This document shows, piece after piece, positions 32,064 through 42,400 of a stretch of DNA of 64,000 nucleotides. The stretch spans positions 124,001 to 188,000 of the forward strand of contig CP129487.1 in assembly GCA_030584025.1 (NCBI GenBank), written 5' to 3'. A model generated the notes under the pieces. The model did not search any database, was not told where the DNA came from, and saw nothing but the letters and a program-made list of their open reading frames with translations. The stretch comes from Cyclobacteriaceae bacterium (GTDB lineage Bacteria; Bacteroidota; Bacteroidia; Cytophagales; Cyclobacteriaceae). How positions within the stretch are numbered: the first letter of the stretch is position 1; each line of letters starts with the position of its first letter. Position numbers and translations under genes: made by a program.

Positions 32064-33710
32064 ATGATCCGTAAAATCCTGTCACTTGTTTTCGTTCTTT
32101 ATTCATGTGCTGCTCTTGCACAAAGCACGGTTGATAACCTGGATAAAATCCTGAATGAACGTTTTTCTGCCACCGATCCCGGTGCAGCGGTTTTAGTTGT
32201 GCAAAACGATAAGGTATTGTTGCGCAAAGGATACGGCATTGCCGAGATCAACCGTAAAGTTCCGGTATCACCTGATATGGTTTTTCGGATTGGATCCATC
32301 ACCAAGCAATTTACTTCAACGGCTATTTTAAAATTGATTGAAGAGGGAAAGCTTTCTTTACAAGATAATGTGAACAAATACCTTCCGGATTTTAAAACGC
32401 AAAACCCCATCACCATTGAACAGTTGCTAAACCATACATCCGGTATAAAAAGTTATACCAGTGTACCGGAACGCATGACTACCGAAGCAAAGAAAACTAA
32501 AGTAAGTGTAGCCGAGATGATGGGTTATATTCAAGGCTATCCCATTGATTTCAAACCCGGTGAGCAGTGGCTGTACAATAACTCAGCTTATTTTCTCCTA
32601 GGTGCAGTAATTGAAAAAGTTACAGGCAAAACCTATGGCGATTACATCAACCAGACTTTTTTCAAGCCATTAAAGATGACAGCTTCCTATCCGGATGACA
32701 GTAAGCCCATTGCGAAGCAGGCAGCAGGTTACACCAAAGGCTCAGGTGATGCATTTGTAATGGCCGATTACGTTCATCCTTCTATTCCATATTCGGCTGG
32801 TTCAATTTTTTCAACCGTGGATGATTTATGGAAATGGAACCAGGCTGTGTTCAGCTATAAGTTGGTAAAGAAGGAGCTTCTTGAAAAAGCATGGGAGCCA
32901 ACCAAAACCACCGATGGTTCTGTTGAAAGCTATGGATATGGCTGGCAATTGGGAAAAGTTGGTGATGCCAAGGCCATTGGTCATGGTGGCGGTATTGATG
33001 GGTTCCTGTCGTTTGAGTTGTATGTTCCTGAAAAGAAAATATATGTAGCACTGTTGGCGAACACAACATCCATAAACCCGGAAGATATTGCCTATACCTT
33101 GGCGGAAGAAGTGGCTGGTATTCGGGGGGATAAGCCAGAAGCAATTACCTTAGCAGCAGAGGCAGGTGACCAATATGTGGGTGTTTACAAAATCAATGAT
33201 CGTGAAGATCGGGTGATTACGCGAAATGGGAATCAATATTTTTCCCAACGCGCAGGTGGAACCAAGTTTGAGATTTATCCATATGCCGCTGATCAATTTG
33301 CCTTTACGGAATCAAACACAAAAATAAAGTTCACGCGCGATGCATCAGGTAACGTATCCGAAATGGAAATGCAGGATCGTTCGTTTGTACCTTCACGTGC
33401 GGTGAAAACAAATAAGCCGATTCCGGCTGAGCGTACAGTTTTCAATTTAAACCCAACTGACTTCGATGTGTTTGTGGGTGAATATGAACTGGCTCCTGGT
33501 TTTCTGATCAAGGTATGGCGCGAGGAAAGCAATTACAAGGCACAGGCTACCGGTCAACCTTCATTTGATATGTTTCCGGAGAGTGCAACCAAATTCTTCT
33601 TGAAAGTGGTGGACGCTCAGATTGAATTCAGTCGCAATGAGCAAGGTGAAGTTACACACATGACCTTGTTCCAGGGCGGCAGGGCTATGCCCGGCAAAAA
33701 AGTGAAGTAG
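32064..33710 (+). CDS. Secreted beta-lactamase-fold serine hydrolase (class C / S12 type)
   Basis: The ATG at 32064 (MIRKILSLVFVLYSC...) gives a proper signal peptide; a TTG ten codons upstream is unlikely. Residues 60-80 hold the nucleophile motif S-I-T-K (in GSITKQFTS); YNNSAY is the Y-x-N motif and GHGGGIDG replaces the K-T-G motif, as in the esterase/D-aminopeptidase/class C group. A C-terminal extension of about 190 residues repeats a small beta domain (V-G-V-Y-K-I-N-D and V-G-E-Y-E-L-A-P), typical of DUF3471-type additions. Total 548 residues. It may act on D-peptides or as an esterase. It ends 3 bases before a convergent gene. Confidence 0.88.
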   Translation: MIRKILSLVFVLYSCAALAQSTVDNLDKILNERFSATDPGAAVLVVQNDKVLLRKGYGIAEINRKVPVSPDMVFRIGSITKQFTSTAILKLIEEGKLSLQDNVNKYLPDFKTQNPITIEQLLNHTSGIKSYTSVPERMTTEAKKTKVSVAEMMGYIQGYPIDFKPGEQWLYNNSAYFLLGAVIEKVTGKTYGDYINQTFFKPLKMTASYPDDSKPIAKQAAGYTKGSGDAFVMADYVHPSIPYSAGSIFSTVDDLWKWNQAVFSYKLVKKELLEKAWEPTKTTDGSVESYGYGWQLGKVGDAKAIGHGGGIDGFLSFELYVPEKKIYVALLANTTSINPEDIAYTLAEEVAGIRGDKPEAITLAAEAGDQYVGVYKINDREDRVITRNGNQYFSQRAGGTKFEIYPYAADQFAFTESNTKIKFTRDASGNVSEMEMQDRSFVPSRAVKTNKPIPAERTVFNLNPTDFDVFVGEYELAPGFLIKVWREESNYKAQATGQPSFDMFPESATKFFLKVVDAQIEFSRNEQGEVTHMTLFQGGRAMPGKKVK

Positions 33711-33713
33711 GCG

Positions 33714-34244
33714 CTAGTCAAGCGCCTGCTCTACCATTTTTATGGCGATGGATTTCTTGTCGGCAAAATCTGTTTTGCGCATATCGATATACAATTGTAC
33801 ATCGTTGTAAAATATGCTCAGACGGGAGTTGCCTTCGCCCCAAAAGGCAGCAACCTCACCAACATGTAAGGTCACCGGTTCAAGTGAATCACTAGCCTTG
33901 AACATGGCCAGCGACTCGGCTACTTTTTCCGCGTTGCCAACGGTGCTGAATACGTACGCGAATTTTATCTCCTTTCCGAAGTCGTTCCAGTTGTATGAGC
34001 AATAATGCCCGGTTGTACCATCATACCCGGAAACACTTTCCATTTCTTCCGCAATACCTGCGATTCCTTTTACTTCATCGGTAGTGAGAAAATCACAAAT
34101 CTGAGATTTCAGATTTGCTTTCAGGGTTTCTGTATCCACTTCTTTTGAAGCAGTGGTTGTTTCGCCAGTCGATTCCTGCTTACCACCACAGGAAATCAAA
34201 ACCAGCGTAATCAGTACCAGAAAAGAACGAATAAAACGGTTCAT
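33714..34244 (-). CDS. Hypothetical lipoprotein
   Basis: The 176-residue protein has a lipobox (LISCGGK, Cys19) followed by a Glu/Thr/Ser-rich linker (ESTGETTTASKEV). The mature domain has I-C-D-F-L-T-T-D-E-V-K-G-I-A-G-I and a Y-C-S-Y-N-W segment, with the two cysteines perhaps bridged; that pattern is seen in small uncharacterised lipoproteins with a DUF3558-like layout. Function unknown. It is convergent with the serine hydrolase gene, 3 bases apart. Confidence 0.68.
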   Translation of the reverse strand: MNRFIRSFLVLITLVLISCGGKQESTGETTTASKEVDTETLKANLKSQICDFLTTDEVKGIAGIAEEMESVSGYDGTTGHYCSYNWNDFGKEIKFAYVFSTVGNAEKVAESLAMFKASDSLEPVTLHVGEVAAFWGEGNSRLSIFYNDVQLYIDMRKTDFADKKSIAIKMVEQALD

Positions 34245-34453
34245 ACGAGAAGGTTTAATTTGATAAATGGATTTTTACTGCGACTAAGATATTCGCTATG
34301 GACAAACGATACAAGGGCCGTTTTCTCACCTGTGCAATCACTGGTCGTGAAATAAATTATTGAATACAAAATCACAGCAGTGAACTATGCATTATGTTAG
34401 GTGAAGTTAATCTTTTTCTATTTTTTTGGCTGCTTGATAATTTTTAATGCTAA

Positions 34454-34930
34454 TTATTTACTTTTTAGCTTTTCAGCCACCCTATCATAATATTCTTGTG
34501 TTAGTACCTCTGTCCAAATAGTGGGCTGTTCACCACCGTAGAAAGCCAGGTAGGTTACATCTTTATCCTTAGTAGAGGAATGCCAATGCTCGATATCTTT
34601 CGCACATTTAATTATGTCACCTTCTTTTAGAATTACTGGCTCTTTTCCTTTCTCCTGATAATAGGCTTCGCCATCTACAATTATTAAAACCTGCACAGAA
34701 CTATGTTTATGCCAATCCAAGGTGGAGTTGGCTTTAAAGGTTGCTTTTGTAATGTTATAACCCAAATCAGCATCATTACGGATTATGGCATTTAACCATG
34801 CCTCCCCGATGTAATGGGTATTTGGTGCCTTTGTGCCCTGAGTAAGATAGGAGTAAACGTTATAATCGGAACCTTGGGCAAATAGGTATAGCGGAGCTAA
34901 AATTAATAGAGTGAAGATCGAATTTTTCAT
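34454..34930 (-). CDS. Secreted cupin-domain protein
   Basis: The ATG at 34930 starts a clear signal peptide (MKNSIFTLLILAPLYLFAQ); longer starts only add a basic, non-signal extension. The mature 140 residues form a single cupin: W-H-K-H-S-S-V-Q-V-L-I-I-V-D-G-E (motif 1), E-G-D-I-I-K-C-A-K-D-I-E-H-W-H (motif 2). The His residues could hold a metal. Small secreted cupins of this type often lie next to quinone or stress genes, but no such partner is adjacent. A 15-bp dyad in the leader may be its operator. Confidence 0.8.
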   Translation of the reverse strand: MKNSIFTLLILAPLYLFAQGSDYNVYSYLTQGTKAPNTHYIGEAWLNAIIRNDADLGYNITKATFKANSTLDWHKHSSVQVLIIVDGEAYYQEKGKEPVILKEGDIIKCAKDIEHWHSSTKDKDVTYLAFYGGEQPTIWTEVLTQEYYDRVAEKLKSK

Positions 34931-34998
34931 TTTATGCTTTTTTAAATGGATTGTTTTCCGTGGTTGTTTTCGCAATCATGCTTGAGTTCAACTCCTGA

Positions 34999-35013
34999 TA
35001 CTTACATCAAGTA
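34999..35013. promoter_or_regulatory. Dyad in the cupin gene leader, possible repressor site
   Basis: TACTT (34999-35003), five bases, AAGTA (35009-35013) form a 15-bp dyad; a further CTTAC follows at 35015-35019. It lies about 70 bases before the cupin start. The GTTACTT...AAGTAAC-type pattern is reminiscent of HxlR-family operators in Bacteroidota. A TAACTTTG box lies upstream on the minus strand (35075-35068). Confidence 0.35.
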
Positions 35014-35080
35014 ACTTACGCTACTGAAATATTAGAATCAAATATTAATAGCTAATCGCTATTGGTGCAAAGTTAAAAAA

Positions 35081-35968
35081 TCAATCCATTGGCACATTCA
35101 CATGCCGTTCGGCATGATAGGAGGAGCGCACCAGTGGACCAGACTCCACGTATTTCAGTCCGCGCTTCAATCCTTCTTCACGATACATGTCGAAGGTTTC
35201 GGGATGGATGAATTCGGCCACTTCAATGTGCATTTTGGTTGGCTGTAAATATTGACCGAGCGTAAGAATCATTAATCCGTTTTCGGCCAGATCGTCCATG
35301 GCCTTAAACACTTCTTCTTTGGTTTCGCCCAACCCAAGCATAATGCCCGACTTGGTGCGTTTACCGGCTTCGCGTGTGCGCTTGATCTGCTCCAGGCTGC
35401 GTTCGTATTTAGCTTGCGGGCGCACAATGCGATACAAACGGCCAACCGTTTCCATGTTGTGACTCACTACTTCCTGTCCGCCTTCTATCATGCGGTGTAA
35501 GGCATCCCAGTTTCCTTTTGTATCCGGAATGAGTGTTTCAATTGTAGTTTCAGGGCTTACCTGTTTGGTTTGAACCACGGTTTGATACCAGATTTCTGCA
35601 CCGCGGTCTTTCAGTTCATCGCGATTTACAGAAGTGATGACAGCATGTTTCACGCCCATCAGTTTGATGGCTTCGGCTACACGCCTTGGTTCGTCTGTAT
35701 CGTATTCCGGTGGCCGGCCTGTTGCTACGGCACAGAACGTACAACTACGTGTACATACATTTCCAAGAATCATGAATGTGGCCGTACCGGCACCCCAGCA
35801 TTCGCCCATGTTGGGGCAATTGCCGCTTTCGCAGATGGTGTGCAGCTTGTGTTCATCCACCAGCCTGCGCACTTTGGCATATTCCGGGCCAACCGGCAAT
35901 TTTACACGCAGCCAATTGGGTTTGCGTGGTTTAGTTTGCTCGGGCGATATGGTAGGCAGTTCAATCAC
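35081..35968 (-). CDS. lipA: Lipoyl synthase
   Basis: LipA inserts two sulfur atoms into octanoyl-protein, such as octanoyl-GcvH, to make lipoyl groups. The 295-residue radical-SAM enzyme has the auxiliary cluster cysteines C46, C51 and C57 (CESGNCPNMGEC) and the radical-SAM triad C72, C76 and C79 (CTRSCTFC). The C-terminal R-S-S-Y-H-A loop is conserved. It lies 14 bases after gcvH, an obvious functional pairing since GcvH is one of its substrates. Confidence 0.97.
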   Translation of the reverse strand: MIELPTISPEQTKPRKPNWLRVKLPVGPEYAKVRRLVDEHKLHTICESGNCPNMGECWGAGTATFMILGNVCTRSCTFCAVATGRPPEYDTDEPRRVAEAIKLMGVKHAVITSVNRDELKDRGAEIWYQTVVQTKQVSPETTIETLIPDTKGNWDALHRMIEGGQEVVSHNMETVGRLYRIVRPQAKYERSLEQIKRTREAGKRTKSGIMLGLGETKEEVFKAMDDLAENGLMILTLGQYLQPTKMHIEVAEFIHPETFDMYREEGLKRGLKYVESGPLVRSSYHAERHVNVPMD

Positions 35969-35982
35969 GTATTATAAACAAA

Positions 35983-36363
35983 TCACTTACCGATAAGTTC
36001 CTTGTATTGGTCGGCTGTTAACAAGCCATCAACCTCACCGGCATTTTTTACTTCCACCTTTACCATCCAGCCTTCACCGTACGGATCGGCATTTACTTTT
36101 TCAGGGCTGCCATCCAGGGCTGAGTTAAACTCTACTACTTTTCCGCTTACAGGCATATACAGATCAGATACGGTCTTAACCGCCTCAACGGTACCAAACA
36201 CATCGTGTTGGTTTACCTCCTGTCCAACCGTGTTTATATCCACATAAACAATGTCGCCCAATTCGCTTTGCGCGAAATCGGTAATGCCTATGGTGGCGGT
36301 ATTTCCATCAATTTTTACCCATTCGTGGTCTTTGGTGTACTTGAGGTCGGCAGGAATATTCAT
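35983..36363 (-). CDS. gcvH: Glycine cleavage system H protein
   Basis: GcvH shuttles the aminomethyl group between the P, T and L proteins on its lipoyl arm. The ATG at 36363 (MNIPADLKYTKDHEW) is chosen over an upstream start that adds nine non-conserved residues. The lipoyl lysine is K63 (EAVKTVSDLYMPVSG). Length is 126 residues, normal. It is followed by lipA and preceded by its own TATTTTTG box; sprA ends upstream (36467), the classic sprA-gcvH order. Confidence 0.96.
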   Translation of the reverse strand: MNIPADLKYTKDHEWVKIDGNTATIGITDFAQSELGDIVYVDINTVGQEVNQHDVFGTVEAVKTVSDLYMPVSGKVVEFNSALDGSPEKVNADPYGEGWMVKVEVKNAGEVDGLLTADQYKELIGK

Positions 36364-36387
36364 AGCTGGTGTTTGATTTTTAGTGCC

Positions 36388-36395
36388 CAAAAATA
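36388..36395 (-). promoter_or_regulatory. Possible -7 box of the gcvH-lipA promoter
   Basis: On the minus strand TATTTTTG (TAnnTTTG) lies 25 bases before the gcvH ATG. The -33 element is unclear, so this is a moderate call. Confidence 0.4.
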
Positions 36396-36466
36396 AGGAG
36401 TTAATTCAAGAATCGAAGGAAAAGTTTGCCCTTAAATACCGAGGTAAAAGGGCTGTGCCTCAGTAC

Positions 36467-39400
36467 CTATTGCGCCAAACTAAACCGCACCTGGAATCCG
36501 AAGCGGGTAGTGGCCCTGCGGAAGGAGTTGGAAACCTGTGGATCGTTAATGGTGCGCTCAAAGTACGCCTGCACGTTCAACTTTTGGTTAACCACGTAGC
36601 TAATGTTAGGCCTCAACTGGAAGTTGATGTTTCCATTGGTGAGTACGTTCAATTCTTCAATTTTTCGCTGGATGGTGGACTGGTTGCTGATGGTCATGTT
36701 CATGCGGAACGTGACATCATTTTTCAACACAATGGTTCGTCCCTGCGACTTGATTGGCAGTTTCATGTTGTTTTTGGTATATCCGATTTCAACGGTAACA
36801 TCTTTGCTGCTTACTTCGGTTACCTGTGCATTGGCAATGTTCAATGCCAGTTCGCGTTTGGTTTTGTATTCGGCTCGTGCGGTTAAGCGGTTTTTGGTGC
36901 GGAGGTTTACACCGATTAAAGGCGAGAATTGTTCGGCAATCAATACCTGGCTGATCACGTAAATAGGTATTGGCCTGCCGTTATCGTTGGTCAGGTTAGA
37001 GAATATGCCGTTGTTATATTTTTCAATGGGCACGTTAAACCCTACATCTCCCGGATTTTCATATTGTAAAGAGTTTGAGAAATTCAACACCGAATACGTG
37101 GACGAGTATCCGTGTGTAATGGTAATCGACTGAAAAATATCCTTGAAGGCTTCAATTTTATTCAAGCCATTGTAATCCACACGCCAGGATGGAAACGGTG
37201 TGCGCGGGAACGGACTCAGGCTTATCTGTTCGGCACTTTTTCCGGTGTAAGCTGAAATGAAGGCTGGTATGACTACATCCTGACTGATTGAATCGTACTC
37301 GAAACCAGGGTTTACCGCTGCAAATCTTTGTTGCACCGTTAACAGGTTCTCTTCAAATTGTTGGAACACAGATGAAACCAGTTCGTCATTATCAGAACGA
37401 AAGGCAGTATTGATTGATAGAGTAGATATTTTATAACTGCCGTAACGGCTTGGGTTTAATGATATGTAATCATTCTGCATATCATCGAATCTGAAAATTT
37501 CCTGATAGCCATCAGTCACATCCTTTTTGATATCAAGTTGAACTTTCAAATCCGGAGATGGCTCAATGTTGGCGCGGCCGGTCAGTGATTTCGTTGAGGT
37601 TTGGGTAAATGGTATTGTCAGCGAAGTAGAACGAACCAGCCAATTATTTTCTGCAGCCTTTGTACGAATACCCGGACTTTGCCCTCCCAACACAAAATCC
37701 CATCCCGGAGCATCAAATCCCTTCGTTAACCCAAACAGATGAGGCGTTGGTTCAAAGCCGGGAAGCATGGTGCCTTCCGTAACGGTATAGGTTCCGTTTA
37801 TGGATCGAACAGACATCAACAGCCGTAATAATCCTTTTACAAGAGGAGGTGTGGTGGGCGTTTTCACCGTATCTGCTTTTTGGTTGGGCTGCGGACGTGT
37901 GGTGGCAGGCCGGGGCGGACTGTTAATATTTTTCAGGAAGCCAATCTTGTTATACAGTTTCACCAGATCCAACCGACCGGATAAGGTTTGATCACGACTG
38001 TTTTGTATGGTGTTTCTGAAATTCAAGCTATCGGGTATGCCCCTTACTTCACCGGGTAAATCCAGTTGATCAATTGGGCCGGCCTTCCAATTGTAGTTCA
38101 CCTGGTAGCGATATTCGGCACCCACCCAATCGGTGAGTGGAAATTTATCCAGCGGTACAACGTAGTTAGCCGTAATGGTCTGATCGAAATTTTTCATCCG
38201 GCCAAAGCGTTTCAGGTTGTTCATCACACTATCACGTTTCTCTTGTGTATCAATATCACCTTCAGGTTCGTCAATGATGGCGTTGGCGCGCGAGCTGTAA
38301 TTTAAAGTCAAACTCTTGGTCAGGTTCCACTGAACATTGTAGGTACGATTGAAAGTAAAGTACTTCAGGTAGTTTGATTCAGAATTGGAAAGCGAGTTGC
38401 GATAAATGATTTTTGAGAAGGAGCGATCCAGATCGCCCCGCACCATTATGCTAGATGGGAGTAAACTAAAGTTGAAGTCTTTGATGAATTTGAACCAGGG
38501 CGATTTGAATCCGTCACTGTTTTTAAATGGTTCAAAACCTGCACCTTTGGGTGAAAAATTATACGCTACAGAACCGCCAATGTCTTTTCGTAAGGATTCA
38601 GCAATGGTAAAACTTCTGCGCACGTTATCGCTGTAGCGGTAGCTGAAAGATAGGTTTTCAATATCCCATAAGTGTGAGTTGGCTTCAGGGTTGACTTTGA
38701 TTTTTCGAACGTTAGTAAAATTTAAACTTCTGCGTACTTCCCGGTCGCGGATAAGTTTTACGTAGTCATCTTTTTCCTGTTGGGTGTTGAACGAAGCCAG
38801 GGCGGCATCCAGTTTCTGGTCGGGGTTAGCCGGGTCGTAATTCGGATTGATGGTAGTGTTTTGGTAACTCACCAGCATCGGAATTTTTATACCGTGATTT
38901 CCCGGTAAGAGTTTATCGATGTTTACATTGGCTGTTACGTCATAGGCAAATGTTTCTTCACGTGTACGTTCGCTGATTTTGGAACTCACGCTTCCAAAGC
39001 CGTAAGTCATGTACCGCATCGAACCCGATACCGTGGCGAAGTCGGCAAGCTTGGCGTTGAAGCTTGTATTAAAGGCATAACCAGCCGTGCGATCAAAATC
39101 AGTAAGGCGCAATTCATTGGCCCAAACACAGACAGAATAGGAGCGTACATCATTGGTTCTTGGATTACGCACACCAATCATGATTAATTGCACTTGACTC
39201 AGATCGGGCCGTCCCACCACACGTAAACCGTGCCTGCCCACCATGCTGGGGCCTTCTGCGGGGAAAGGGATATCCAACGAAGCCCCCTCGCGATCGCGCC
39301 TGGCTTTCAGCCCGTACAAATCCTTCAAGGCAAAATCAAACTCGTTGGCTGACGGCCAGATGTCGCTTGCTGCTGAGGCAGAACCTGGTGTAATCTTCAA

Positions 39401-42400
39401 AGGTAATTCTACTTCGTAAAAATTTTCATTGAAATCCGTACCGAGACGCATGAATACGGTTAAGTCATCATCTTGTGCGTTGATGCTGTTGGCGTGTACA
39501 AACATTTTAATGCGGCCATAGTTGAAAAAATCCATGGTCACGTTTTTATAGATGGCACGCGCATCACCATCTTTTAAATTTTCAATGCACACCTGAACGG
39601 ATTGCTCATTCAGTTCGCGGTAAACCGAAGACGTATTATCGCGGTCGCGGATGAACCCGGGAGGTAACACGTAGGGAGGTTTACCACTGGCCGGATCGGG
39701 TGCGGAGTTTTCTTCAATGTTTACCACCGATAAAGTGAAGTTGTCAAAGTCTGGTTCCGGATCAGGTACCAGTCCGCCTGCTTCCAGGTTTTCCAGGTAG
39801 CGTCTCCATCGGCTACCGATCAGGCGGAAGTTGGCCATGCGCAGCACCACGGGTTGCTGAAATTCAGTGAGGATCATGCGCACATAGCGAATGGACTTGA
39901 ATCCTTCAATGTTGCCTACACGTTCTTCAAAATTTCGTACCGGTATGCGGAACAGATACCAGGTCGCGCCATCCGGGTTATTGTTTGTTTCGGATAGTCG
40001 TGCTGGTGTAATTTTATCTACGATATAATGTTTACCAATATCCAGATCGCCCGGCTCCAGCTCAATGCTATACTGGTAATATTCTTCCAGTTCATTTAAG
40101 GTATTATCCGCGTTCAGGTCTTCGTTATCCGGAAGAAAACCGTTTGAGCGTGGAATATCACTACCGGTGTTGATGGGTGTATTGTTCTCAAGGCCGTTAT
40201 AATTTTTATAGCGTTCCAGAATTTGTGCATCACGGGCATCAAGCTCATTACCAAAATAAAATTGAAAATCATCTGCGGATGGATCTAGCGCAAACTCTGG
40301 ATCAAGATTGACAAAGCTACTGTACTTTGTACGTTCATTTTCATTTCCGATACCATCCCAACCCACATCCTGGTTTGCTCTGGCTGTAGCAGAATTATCA
40401 AATGCGTTAGTAATGTATTGGCGATTGGTTACATATCCCCATGGGGTTTGTGTAGCTTCAGCCAGGTTACCGTCTGGGGGTAAACCATTTTCGAACCCAT
40501 GTTTACCATCGCGTATAACATCTTCCGAAATACTTCCCAAGTGAAAAATCAGTTTTCCTCCAGTAGTATTGAAGTTGTTAAACTTTCCATCGATAATTCT
40601 TCCTCTATCGGAATTGTTGATAAAGGGATCCAACATCCAAAACTCTACATATTCAATGTTTGCTTTATCGAAATCTACTTCGGTTCGAATTGCAGTTGTC
40701 AATCCCGCCCAATTATCTGGAGCTTCTAGTGGGGTGTATTCGGTTTTTCCACTACCCAATCTAAGTGTGTCGTAATTATAGGGTCCTCGTTCGGTAGGAT
40801 AGTATGCAATATCCAAAACCGGCTCCCAAAAATTTCCTTGTGGTGGAATGCGGTTGGGAAAAATTTCAGTGGGTTGAACGGCACGCACATAATGATTTTC
40901 TAAATCGCTGCTTGAAATATTCGCGGGCTTAAACTGGCCACCATCGCGGTAAAACTGGTTATCTACTATGTACCAGGCGAGTTTGGCACGTCTGAATCCA
41001 GCACGTAAATCGTTTTGGATTCCATCACTAAGATCGAAATCTGGATCTTTTGGTGTGGCCGCCAGTTTCCACGCTTGAGGACTCATCAATGAATAAGGTG
41101 TTGCCGTGTTCTCAAAATCATCGATATATCCGGTCCCCTCATCGTCTACAATATTTGAAGTACCCGGTAGCAATTGTGCAAACTCGCCACTCCAATTGAT
41201 GGAGGATAATTCTTTCGTTTGAACACCCGGTATCGCATCAATCAGTTTGGTAATTAACCTGCTGTCTTTGCGGTAGTTGAAGTCGAGCCCATATTGAAGA
41301 TTTCGTGCAGGCTCAGTACCAATAGCGTTACGGGTGATCAGTGGCCGCTCATTATAATAGAGTACGGTTGAGCCCAGGCTCAGGTTCTCGTTCACCTGGT
41401 AGTCGAACCGTGTACCCAACAACGATCGGGTTTGAAAGGCGAACGGATCGGACTGTTCGTATTGTATGCTGATGTTTTTACCGGAACTTAGAATGGCATC
41501 ACTTAAAATGGTTACACGCCCAAAGGTGTAGTCGACTGTGTAATCAGTTCCTTCCATTAGCGGAGTGCCACCCGCATATACCCGCACCGATCCTTGAGAA
41601 ACACCAAAACCCGGAATCAGAATTTCTTTTGATGATCCGGCCGAGTATGTGCCCACCAGCCAGAATTTATTTTTGGTAGCGATGAGCTCGGCATCGGCCC
41701 GTGTGGTACGATACAATGTATCGAACGCATACTTCTGAATTAAAAAACTTTCCTGTGGATCATTTTCAAATGCATCGCGCAAGGCTTTGCTGAATGGTTC
41801 GAGAAATGGAAAAATAATTATTCCGGCTTGGGTGTTGATGGTAACGCCTTCCACAAAATCGAAATTGCCATCCCGTTGCGGATCGTTAACCGGATTGAGT
41901 TTATCCAGGCCAAACACTTCAATGAGTTGGCGGTTGCGCACATCCTGTCCCTCCTGAAGTTGTGGGTTATCAATACCCGACCGGTCATCGCGGTAGATGA
42001 TGCGCAGCTGAAAATTTTCGGGTGTTAATTGGGAAACATTTAATGAATAAATATTCTTCATCATCAAATCCCAGGTGGGTATGATTCTGAGTTGCTGATC
42101 GCGGATACTTACTTTACGCGGACGCAAGAGTTTTAAGAATAGCACTTCGTTGTCTGGTCGGCTGGCGTAATCTTCGGAGAGTTCGCCAACTTTATAGCTT
42201 CTTCCATTGTATGTAAATTCATAGGCCACCGCAAGCGCTTCATCATTTTGCAATTTTCGCGTAAGTGTGATGTAGCCCAGTTGTTTGTGAAAAGTATATT
42301 CGGTTGGATTAAGAATACGCGCTCCTGTAATTTTTTCGTAGTCGGTGCCGTTGTTGCCTTCTCCATCAAAGTAATTATCGAGTAATGCGTTTATGCCATC

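Noticed and set aside
42133..42369. Short frames inside sprA on both strands
   Set aside because: All lie within the continuous 2,401-codon sprA frame and have no start context or family similarity.
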